Part shown: one piece after another, positions 22,201 to 31,165 of the stretch
How positions within the stretch are numbered: position 1 is the stretch's first letter
How the letters are laid out: each line of letters opens with the position of its first letter
DNA from: Sphaerolaimus hirsutus
Taxonomy: Eukaryota; Nematoda; Chromadorea; Monhysterida; Sphaerolaimidae
Length of the DNA: 64,000 bases
Reading direction: 5' to 3'
Assembly: GCA_964036195.1 (NCBI GenBank)
Contig: CAXIWS010000595.1
Span: 1 to 64,000, forward strand
Translations under genes and position numbers: made by a program
Notes under the pieces: model-generated
Told to the model about the DNA's origin: nothing
The model's database searches: none
What the model saw: only the letters and a program-made list of their open reading frames with translations

Positions 22201-22288
22201 TCTGGGACTGCCCCCAGGGTATGGAGATTATCGTGGGCAATATGAGCATGAAGCAAAAATGAGGCAAATGTTTGGACCAAGGGTTTAA
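19270..22288 (+). CDS. Two-exon secreted peptide precursor, copy A (exons 19270-19411 and 22218-22288)
   Basis: Exon 1 begins ATG at 19270 and ends at the donor CCCTC|GTAAGT. Exon 2 follows the acceptor GACTGCCCCCAG (ending 22217) and stops at TAA 22286-22288. The lengths 142 and 71 bp join in phase to give 70 residues. Residues 1-22 (MHSLTIVLVAMFCSC...ANA) form a classical signal peptide. The mature part of about 48 residues holds two related units: YEEYHGERIHHAKMKQMFGPR and YGDYRGQYEHEAKMRQMFGPR, the first ending exactly at the splice junction. There are no cysteines after the signal peptide. It may be a secreted peptide or peptide-hormone-like precursor, but the function is unknown and the family was not recognised. 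The intron contains MITEs at 19761-20279 and 20713-22162, and a third MITE ends just before exon 2. Exon conservation with copy B supports a real gene. Confidence 0.65.
19761..20279. mobile_element. TA-target MITE, CAGGGTGCGGC ends (519 bp)
   Basis: It is flanked by TA (19759-19760 and 20280-20281). The ends are CAGGGTGCGGCAATTTAGAC and its mirror. The interior has a second inverted pair (GGCTGCGATAG / GCGCAGCCATA region). A TA duplication fits Tc1/mariner-like mobilisation. Related copies are at 44096-44626 and 2130-2662. It lies in the peptide gene intron. Confidence 0.75.
20713..22162. mobile_element. Long foldback element, AACACCTTCCCGG ends, TA duplication
   Basis: Almost the whole 1450 bp is one inverted repeat. 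AACACCTTCCCGGACAAG at the left mirrors at the right, and blocks such as CCCACCCTGTCCCATAAAC recur inverted on the other side of a centre near 21445. TA flanks both sides, and copy B (about 45060, TTTTACATGAC) shows the empty site. It has no gene. A 312-bp relative lies at 23980-24291 and the right end of another at 42538. Confidence 0.85.
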
Positions 22289-22830
22289 TTTGTATTTAAT
22301 GCGCCGTCCACTTCTAAAAGTCGATATTCCAAATTTTCGAAAATACAGTAAACATCGGGATGGCATTGAGAATTGGATTCTTGTTTTGGGCACATTTTTC
22401 GCCATTTTAGGAATTTTTTCAAAGCCTTTTAAAAGTGTCACATTTTGATATGGGCATGAAATTGACAACTGCCCTTGTTTTTGGGCTTTTTCCTGGATGA
22501 ATATTTGGAACTTTACGATGGTCATCGAGCGCGCCCATTGGGCATGCACCACTGGCAGAGAATTTTAAATAAACTTAAAATGCCATTTTCTCAGAATCGA
22601 TTTTTTTTGGAGTTTCCAACTTTCAGAAGTAGAGACTTCATCTCTTTATGATCACACTCTGCGGAAAGTGACAAACCTTGGATAGCATTAACTGTTTTGG
22701 ATTGCCAATGGACTGTGATGAAAAAGTTATAAACATCACATTATAGGTTTGTCAGAGAAGCTTTAATCTGAATATTGTAATGCTGCCTGCAGTTTTTGCA
22801 CTGCAGTAATTTCTGAGAGCAGAGTAGGTA

Positions 22831-23265
22831 CCGTATTTATTCTAATAGAACGACATACCTCCAATAGAACAGCACCTCCAATAGAACGGAAGGTTTTGGT
22901 ACGTTTTTGAACTCACGAAAACATTAGAATGGCAGCCTCAATTGAACGGCACCTCCAACAGTACAGCAGGTAGAAATTATGCTGGGAGAGTGCCAAAACA
23001 CAAAAATATATCAAAAATGGATAGCGAGAACATTAAAAGCATTCAAATAGGTGTTTTATCTTAAAATGATGCTTTGATATTAAAATATTGGTCAAGTTTC
23101 ATTAAAAAATGTTGTTGAAATGGTATATTGAAATGAGAAATCTGTGACAAAATTGGTGAAAACAATAGAATGGCAGCCTCCAATAGAACGGCACCTCTAA
23201 TATAACGGCAGGTAAACAAGTTGATGAAACAAAAGAATGGCGCTCTTCTATTAGAAGAAATATGG
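22831..23265. mobile_element. CCGTAT-family MITE (TCTAATAGAACGG word), copy A
   Basis: Flanked by TA. The left end is CCGTATTTATTCTAATAGAA; the right end TTCTATTAGAAGAAATATGG. The interior repeats AATAGAACGGCACC and AATAGAATGGCAGCC in tandem and mirrored positions. The copy B orthologue is at 46290-46680 and an inverted relative at about 62584-63876. Confidence 0.8.
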
Positions 23266-23445
23266 TATTTATATTCTTTTTATATTAAATAAGTCAGTTT
23301 GAGTGATTTTTTTGTTTATTCTCAATTACTACATATTGATATACATTTTGTTGATTGTGAACTAAAAGCAATAAATGCAATAAATGCAAAATAACCCATA
23401 ATTTCGTGACAATTCATTCTGCATGTATGAAATTTTTAGCACATA

Positions 23446-23853
23446 CCGTATATCCTTGAATAAGACCCCAGGGGCGTTATTATTACGTCAGAGGTTTTGG
23501 AGGGGGGAGTTATTCAAGGGGGGTACTATTCAAGGGGGGGGGAGTTATTTTTTCCTCAGAACTTCCAGGAAAACTTTCATGTTATTCATTGTTTGTATGC
23601 ATTCCGTCAACACATCTAATGCAGAAAATGACCAGTTCAACAAGAACAAAAACAACGTATCCATCCTAAATTTCGTGTTCATCGGCATCTGAATCATTCA
23701 AATACACATTGTCGTTTTACCCAGAGGGGGGACTTATTCAAGAGGGGGGAGTTATTCAAGGGGGGGCGTTATTTTTTCCTCACCTGGCCAACAGGGGGGT
23801 GTTATTCAAGGGGGGTATTATTCAAGGGGGGGGTCTTATTCAAGGATATACGG
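23446..23853. mobile_element. CCGTAT-family MITE (CCTTGAATAA word)
   Basis: TA flanks it. The left end is CCGTATATCCTTGAATAAG; the right end TTCAAGGATATACGG. The interior repeats TTATTCAAGGGGGG. The paralogous sites at 46855 and about 62402 (AGCACATA then GTTCT or TTTAG) are empty, which confirms insertion with TA duplication. A relative lies inverted at 55616-56023. Confidence 0.85.
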
Positions 23854-23979
23854 TAGTTCTCATTTATATTTACATAAATATAGACATAAATTTGAAGTGT
23901 ATACATATGGTTAAGTAAAAGTAAATAGGTTTTCACAACTGTGTACTACTAGCAGATGATGATAATCTGCAGTGAAATA

Positions 23980-24291
23980 AACACCTTCCCGGACAAGTTC
24001 ACCACCCATTTTTTTATTTCACTTCGAATGCAATATCTCCGTCCATGGGGGTGTTATAAAGCTGAAACTTGGTATATATAACGTTGTAAGCCCCTTCTAC
24101 TCCCCAGCAATGGGGGAGGTGTGGCGACTCACTACAGGGTGGGTCGCCACACCTCCCCCATTGTTGGGGGGTAGAGGGGTCTTACAACTTTATATATGCC
24201 AAGTTTCAGCTTTATAACACCCCCATGGACGGAGATCTTGCATTCGAAGTGAAATAAAAAAATGGATGGTGAACTTGTCCGGGAAGGTGTT
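23980..24291. mobile_element. Short foldback element, AACACCTTCCCGG ends, TA duplication
   Basis: 312 bp. The two arms mirror around GGTGTGGCGACTCACTACAG and its complement. TA flanks both sides. The paralogous site at 49165-49175 (GAAATATATCAT) lacks the insertion. It is a deletion derivative of the 1450-bp element at 20713-22162. Confidence 0.85.
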
Positions 24292-24763
24292 TATATCATT
24301 TATCATTTATTTATAATATACCTGAACGAGTTATGTGTTTTATGTAAATGTTATGTTTTCTAGTTGCCTGATTACACATATTGAAAATGTAAATATCTAT
24401 GCATAGTGGGCAAAATACATTTTTTCACTATTACACTCTTTATTTCCTTTGAATATATTTCCATTCTCGGAAAAATTCTCTTATTTACCTCAAAATGGAG
24501 TTTTTGCATAATATATATTGACGATCATTTAATAAGTCTGCCTTGAATAACTCCTCCCTTTAAAGATGCGTTTTCCAAGTGAGGAGATAATTTTCTTCCA
24601 GAGCTCAACATGTTTGTCTGCAAACATACCATATTTCCTCGAAATACCCCCCCTCAAAATGGACACTATGACATAATTACCCACCCCCTCGAAATACCCC
24701 CCCCCCCTCACCCAAATTGAGTGTACAGAGTAGGTACATAACAAAACTGTGGTGTGTGATTCG

Positions 24764-25571
24764 CAGAGTTGCGAAAGCGTATTTACGCTTACCCGAAATA
24801 CCCGGGTAAATGGGTATTTATACTTACGCTTACGCTTTCATAAAATACCCGTACGCTTTTTTACGCTTTCCCGGCCAAAATACCCGGGTACTAAAAGCGT
24901 AAAAAAGCTTTTCACACGGTTCAGTTTTACACTTTTGAGAAAGCATAAAACCACAAAAAAGAGTGAACGAAACTGCGTACCAAAAAAATTACTGTGTGCG
25001 TGCAGTAATGTGCTGGAAATAGTGGCACATTTACAAATTGTGTCGCAGTATGAATGTCTTGCTAATACTGTGTCGTCGAGCAAAATCGTGGGTTCAGCTA
25101 AGAAATTTTGGGCTGAAAATGGATTCCAACGACGATGTTGTCGCCGTCGACAGCACTAAGTCCAAGTTGGAAGATAAAAAGATGACTTACCGTGTTTCTT
25201 CTAATAGAACGGCAGCCTCCAATAGAACGGCACCTCCCATATAACGGCAGGCAAAAAAAGTTGACGAAAAAAATTGAACGGTGCTCTCCTATTATAAGAA
25301 ATACGGTAAGTGTCGCTGCCGATGAATTGCCAAACAACATATGAGGGCAGACTACTAAGTGGACATCCAAAAAATGTCGCTGAGAGCTTGATTTGGAAAG
25401 AATTCACTGAGAAAATGTCTCTTAAATATTTTTTACGCTTACGCTTTTTTTTACGCTTTCCCAGGTATTTTAAAAATACCTTACGCTTTAAGTATCCATA
25501 CTGAAAATTTGGAAAGTGTATTTACGCTTACGCTTACGCTTTCCAAAAATACCGGTATTTTAACAACTCTG
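24764..25571. mobile_element. hAT-like element with TTTACGCTTACGC iterations
   Basis: GTGATTCG is duplicated perfectly at 24756-24763 and 25572-25579. The ends are CAGAGTTG and CAACTCTG, typical of hAT. Subterminal regions iterate TTACGCTTACGCTTTCC. The interior (24920-25180 and 25310-25420) contains short open stretches, one starting MDSNDDVVAVDSTKSK, which could be remnants of a transposase but show no domain I can name. The CCGTAT MITE at 25190-25306 is nested in it. A relative occupies about 60870-61510 inverted. Confidence 0.75.
25190..25306. mobile_element. CCGTAT-family MITE (TCTAATAGAACGG word), 117 bp
   Basis: TA flanks it. The left end is CCGTGTTTCTTCTAATAGAA and the right end TTATAAGAAATACGG. 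The interior repeats AATAGAACGGCA. It is nested inside the hAT-like element 24764-25571. The inverted relative near 61057-61075 keeps only a remnant. Confidence 0.75.
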
Positions 25572-26464
25572 GTGATTCGGGCGATGCAAAACACACGTTA
25601 AAAACAATGAATTGTTACGTTAGAACATTGTTACACACTTAAAAAGTCAATCGACTCTTATATATAGTGGTTATTGTTGAATTTTTCTACGTCTGCGTAC
25701 GTTACAGACGACAATTTAGTACTAGAATTTCAAAAAATTTCTGGCGAAATAATAAGCCCCCCCCCCTCGAAATACCCCCCCTCCCTCGTTTAACCCCCCT
25801 CAAAATTCTCACTCTAGAACAATCACCCCCTGGGGGTATTTCGAGGAAATACGGTATCTCTAAACCCTAAAGCAAACTCTGGCTGATGCAATCAAACTTT
25901 GGTCAACAACTTTCATGCTAAACTCAGCACACTTGACACTAGGGTGTTAACTTTCATTCCAAAAGCAAAAACATTCTTTTCTCAAGTTACACATCAAAAG
26001 TACATAAAGTCATTTATGTAAACATAAAGTCATAAACATAATGTTTTTTTTCACTACACCAATTGTTCCACTTAGGTATGATTACTGGTCATGTCAAATT
26101 CAAATTTCAATGGATGGATTGACCATGCTCCATCAGTTGCTGCCTCAAATCTACTACTCTAACACTATGTGAAATAAGTCTGCAGTTTGCTAAAACAGAC
26201 ACAGTTATTCACACTGAATTTTTGTGTATTTTTCCCGGTGACATCTTGCTAGGGGGCTTCTATGGGTATCAAAATGAAGACCATACATTTATCTACAAAT
26301 GTATGAATTTCTAGCTTCTAGCATTAACGTGACCCTATTGACCGACACCCAAAGAAAATTTCTGGGAAATTTGTGTCTGTTAGCCAAGAAAAAAGGTACA
26401 AAAGTTCACATCCTGGCATTGAGTGTTGATGATCATAGTGGTTTAACAACACACAACACCTTAA

Positions 26465-26869
26465 AGCGGCATTTACACGGTTTCGTGTGCCGACAAAAAA
26501 AACGAGTGAAAAAGTTCCATAATTCCGGAATAAAGTTCCATATCTGCAAGGAAAGGCATTGAAGTATACTCACTAGTTAAGTGTACACACAAGCCAATTT
26601 GCAGATAATTCGGGCCTGTCGTTCAAGACTTGAAAGCAAATTACAGTTGTCGGTTCGGTTTCAAAACGAAAACCGAACCAAGAACTGTACTTTGTTTTTA
26701 AGTCGTGAACAACATGCCCGAATTATCTGCAAATTGGCATGTGTGTACACTCAACTAGTGAGTATACTTCACTGATTTGTCTTGCAGATATGGAACTAAA
26801 TTGTGGAATTATGAAACTTTTTGTCTTCTTTTTTTTTTGTCATCACAGCAAATCCGTGTAAACGCCGCC
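26465..26869. mobile_element. PIF/Harbinger-like MITE, TAA duplication
   Basis: The ends are AGCGGCATTTACACGG and CCGTGTAAACGCCGCC, with TAA on both sides. The inverted paralogous site at about 59937-59943 (TTCATTAAGG) is uninterrupted. A 3-bp TWA duplication is typical of PIF/Harbinger. A further palindrome (about 26570-26780, ACTCACTAGTTAAGTGTAC mirrored) lies inside. Confidence 0.75.
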
Positions 26870-27050
26870 TAAAGAAAAAGCAGTGTTTGAAAGAGTAACC
26901 ATTGACAAAAAAATTATTGTAGACGATAAAGATCTCTGGCTTCCATTGGCACTGTGGGTTTGAAATTACAAAACAACGAAAATGTAAAATGTTGTACTTT
27001 TTTCATCTGTGTGAAAACTGTCAAAATTGCTTGCGAGCCAGTATGTATGC

Positions 27051-28140
27051 TGTAAAATAATACAAAACTTGTTGAAGTGACTTGTGAACCAGCTCCTATT
27101 CCTAACCGAGGAAGAGGACAAATGTGAACAAGTGTAAGTTGACGTGAAGCGTCGTCTCTAGTTGACGTTCCGTTATTTTATCAAATGTGATTAGTTGAGT
27201 TGAAGTGAATTGACGTGAGTTAGTGTGAAGCAAATTTAGTTTGTTTACCAAAAGTTTTGACGAACGTTTTTATTTAGACAATTAAATACAAAGAAATAAA
27301 TGTAAATAAAATATATATAAAATTATACGCAAACAAAGGAATTAATTTACAACTAAATTAATTACTTAAATAAAACGTAAAAGAAGCTCTAATTACCGGA
27401 GAAATAAGGTAATTTAAAGAAGGCACTTAATTACGACAAAAGGCGACAATTAAGTGGCGCGGTTGTGAATAAAGCACCTCAAACAGCGCAGGTGTGAAAT
27501 AAAGCACTGAGGTGACTTAAAGCACCAAGCGTTAAACTTAGCACCAAAAACAAGCGACTTAATAAAGTGACTACGGCGCTTATTTAGATCCTAGGAAGAG
27601 ATTCGTGTGAAGTTGACGAGGTTGCAAACATTGCCGATTCTAGCTGTGAAATCGGCTTTTAAGGGCCAGACCGATGGCGATTGGTTTGGCGCCAATCGGT
27701 CGGCTCTAATCTCCGATTTTTACCCAACATTTCCAATTGTGAAAGTTCAATCCTTGCCCGCTCGCTTCTCCGATGAAAAGCGAGCTAAACTGGCAAGATA
27801 GTGAAAATGTGAGCCAAGCCAGACAGCATTTGAAATGGCGCGCGGGCCCGGCCCCCCACTCGGGGCGGGCCCGCCGCTTAACATAAACATGACGGCGTAT
27901 ATGCGTGCTGCTTGTCAAGGAAATGTGGCGGAATGTGAGCAATGACTAAGATCTAAATATGTGAGCGATGTGAAGCGCACGTTGTAAACAACATCGCTTG
28001 AGATATTAAATGGCGAATGTGAAGATGTTAAATTGGAATGAATGAAATCTTGATAAGTTGAATTAATTAAATATAAAAGCAAACTTAAGAACGTCAACTT
28101 AAATAGTAAAGGTTTTTACATTTTACGATAATGTTACACA
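27051..28140 (-). repeat. 3' LTR of the BEL/Pao element
   Basis: On the minus strand it starts TGTGTAACAT and ends TTATTTTACA, the TG...CA rule. It is the same length as the 5' LTR with about 1% differences by eye. A GC-rich block (GGGCCCGGCCCCCCACTCGG, around 27843) stands out from the AT-rich remainder. Short words containing GTGA on the plus strand (TCAC in the sense direction) are frequent. Confidence 0.95.
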
Positions 28141-28223
28141 CTCCCGAAACTAGAATAAAGATTAAATTAAATTTAATTTTATCTCAGCCAATCTCGGCAA
28201 ATTGATGTGAAACAAAATCAAAA

Positions 28224-31165
28224 TCAAACGCCTGTGATACTCTCATCACTCCTGTGGTAGCAGATCGTCGGCGTCTTCGACGCCGGCATTTTCCCGGCCC
28301 TCCTCATGATGCTCGTCCATGGGTTCGACGGCATCCTCCTCAGGCTGGCTGCCTTCCCCGTGTCCGGGCGCCTGGTCTTCTGGGGCCCCCGCTGGTCTTC
28401 CCGGCCAGTTGGGGAGCTTCTCAGATTCCTCGGCGAGCCTTTCGAAGGCTTGTCGGAGCACGTCGGTCTCGTCGACGATCGTCTTCGACGGCTCGGTGGG
28501 CTGCCATTGCTCCGATGCTGCAAGCGGTTGGCTTGATAGCAAGGGGACATGGGAGGTTGTGAATGAGGTCGTACACTGTGAAGTGATTGAGTTGAATTGG
28601 TCAAATGGTACGGTGGGGGATCTAGTTCTTGATCGTGACTTTCTTCCATCTCTCCGAGCTCTATGTCGGACTGTGAAGGTGTTTGTCTGAGGAAGGTCAC
28701 TGATCTTTTTAGATCGTTTAACTTTTGATTTGACCAGTTTTTGATTGATGTTATTGAATTTGTGAAAAGTTTGGGGTATAAAGGAAAATGTTTGGTGTGA
28801 CAATTTCTGCTCACCTGGGAGCCCTGCGACTCCAGCGAATCTCTTGAGTCGCTTTTGCAAGGGCTCGCGGTCAGGGATCGCGTCTTCCATTGTGACTTCC
28901 GTTGTGACAGGCTCGGTGACTGTGAGTCTGGCGTTTGGTGACGAGTTCTGCGGTTGTGACTCGCAGGAGGGTGCAGGTTTTGTGACCCGGCGCGCACCCG
29001 TCTCCATTTCGATTTCTTCGGCGCGTTCGGTACTATAACCGACCGGGGGATCCGATCTAGGCTGTACCGTGCGTCCTGAAAGCCGTTTGAATGGAGAAAC
29101 TCGTTTGAGGGGTGTGACAAACTTTGAAGGTAACTGTGACGAACTTGACGATTGTGACGATTGTGTGACGGTTTGGTTTGACAAAGCGGGTTTGTTGAAG
29201 CCGCTTGTTGGCTTCTTCTGGCGGTTACGTCGCCGTCGCTTACCGATTTTTCCTTGTTGAACGGGCGGGACTCCCATTTGTTTGGGTTTCTGTCCTTTCT
29301 GCCCTTTCTTCGGAAAAAGCCCTTGATGTCTGGCAGCATACCCCTGCCGGTTACGAGCCGCCACTGCATGTAAACATAACCAATATACCCAATACAAGCA
29401 ATTGTGATAATAATGAGTATGATGTTCACAGCTGTTTGAAGTGGCCCAGTAAGTAACGTATCTAATGCAGACGCACCACCTGTGACACTACCGTGAATGA
29501 TGTGACCCAATTCTTTTCCTACACCTTCAAAATATGCACCAACCCCTTGGCCGATGCCAGCAATATATGCTTGCACTGCTTTAGGATCGTTGGACTTTGT
29601 TGCAATATAATCGACTGAACGTGTGACTTGTTGTTCGAGTCGTTGCAAATTTTGAAAGTGATGATGTGCAGCCATGATACTGAATGCAATGTCAGTCATG
29701 CTTACACCTGGTGACCCAGAAACATTTAGTGTGAATGGTTTCCACGAGCCAGCCCAAATTAATTCGATTGGGAGTTTTGTGACGTGTAAATTCGTTGGTC
29801 CATTTTCGTTGGCCCATGAATTATCATTTAATTGATAATATTTGTGATCTTTCATGAGACAATGATCTATTGGTGAATGTGTGATCAGATCATTGGTGCC
29901 AGGAGCAACGAACATAATATGTGGGTGATTTGTGACTTTGACCGGCAGAAATTTATAACAAGTATTGTTATATTCGTGTTGAAAATAAATAATTTCTGCT
30001 GTGACTGGTTTACAATCCCAGAACATTAATATATCTCCATGCCATTCAGCATAGAGATTTTGACGTCCTAGCAATGCTCGTAAACCAAGTGTGGGATTGA
30101 ATGTGACAATTGCATGAATTATATCTAGTTGGGTCTGACGGATGTGACATAATTGTTGCCAGATAGATCCAAATTGTTTTTGTTCTAGATGTGCAATTTT
30201 GTCAACTTCGTATTGTTGACGGGCTGTGAGCAAGTGAAACACACCAACATCAAGATTTGGTGCGAGTTTGAAATGAAGAGGAGCTTTTTCGGTTTCAGGT
30301 TTTTTTAATTTCTTAAGTTGATATCTAAGAAATTGAATGAATGCCGAGCCCTGGTCAATATATTTTGCGTCTTTTGGCACACATTCTGCATTATTTGGAA
30401 ATTGTTGTGATCTCCATGTGACAGAAAATGCAGCTTGCAATTTTTCTACTATGTAGTGATTTTGTGAATATTGCGCATCGAATTGACCAATCTCTTGGAA
30501 TGCACACTGCTTGTTAAAGGCAGTAGCATTCCATAAAGAGACGCCATTGTCGCTGTCATAACAATAGCCGGCTTGTGGGTTGCAATGTGACAGATCTTGA
30601 ATTTCGGAAACAATTTTCTTTCCGTCAAGACTTGCGACCACACCTTCCTCTATGTGAAAGTTCATTACTGTGTTACTCAAATTGTGACAAAAGTAACAAT
30701 AATCGATGTGAAGTGATTTGTTGGTGCTCCACAATGCATGACCGATTTTTATTAAGGGTTCGCCTTTCCAAGTTTTATTTTGGTAGGCGATCATGCAATC
30801 GTAAGTTGTGACTCTGTGGTTTTTAATGATTTCTGGTGGCAGCATAGCTTTTCCGCCCACCAGACTCATATACGTGACTATAGTATGCTCTTGTTGAAAG
30901 CATCTATAAATTGGTGTCGTTTGCGGCTTAACACGCAACGTCCATATGGATACCACAATATCCTCTATGGCTGTAACTTGAGGAAAGTGACATGTTACTT
31001 TTTCCGGAAGTTGAATTGCGTGACCAGTGCGTGTTTTATGGCACAGATTGAAAGTTTTGTGATATTGATCTGTCCATGTGAGCGCGTTGGCTAATTTTGA
31101 TTGTATTAGCAACGTGAGTGCCATTAAATGCGACACGTTTCCCCAGAACGAATATGTGCCAGTGT
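28224..31165 (-). other. Envelope-like glycoprotein region of the polyprotein
   Basis: After the integrase tail comes a basic stretch (RRANPRRTCR), then a hydrophobic signal-like segment (MALTLLIQSKLANA, about residues 2272-2285). A cysteine-rich ectodomain follows, with several N-x-S/T sites (for example NKTW, NLSN, NATA, NNTC, NVSG). Near 2800-2837 is a glycine-rich segment (GIGQGVGAYFEGVGKELG), then a membrane span (ILIIITIACIGYIGYVYM, about 2838-2860). The long tail contains DPPPYH (about residue 3111, codons near 28608-28620), a PPxY-type late-domain motif. The layout resembles viral fusion glycoproteins captured by other BEL/Pao elements. The glycine-rich segment before the anchor is what I associate with class III types. 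The exact viral source is not established. Confidence 0.65.

Larger units (their letters stand above)
18180..23445. repeat. Segmental duplication, copy A (partner 42541-46876)
   Basis: From TTTAACATCTTTCATAGCAC onward the sequence parallels 42541 onward base for base apart from insertions and scattered substitutions. It contains the secreted-peptide gene. Copy A has an extra foldback element (20713-22162). Copy B has an extra CCGTAT MITE (45251-45465) and a GACGTGAAAT inverted repeat (about 45765-46107). Each therefore provides empty sites for the other. Confidence 0.85.
24629..25854. mobile_element. CCGTAT-family element (CCTCGAAATA word) with nested insertions
   Basis: The ends are CCATATTTCCTCGAAATA and TATTTCGAGGAAATACGG. 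Runs of CCCCCC follow each TCGAAATA word. The hAT-like element 24764-25571 is nested inside. A diverged inverted relative starts at 60521. Confidence 0.7.

Noticed and set aside
28254-28690. Plus-strand frames of 76-123 codons opposite the envelope tail
   Set aside because: The region is GC-rich and open in several frames; these have no domain and no promoter or splice context. They do temper confidence in the overlapping minus-strand frame.
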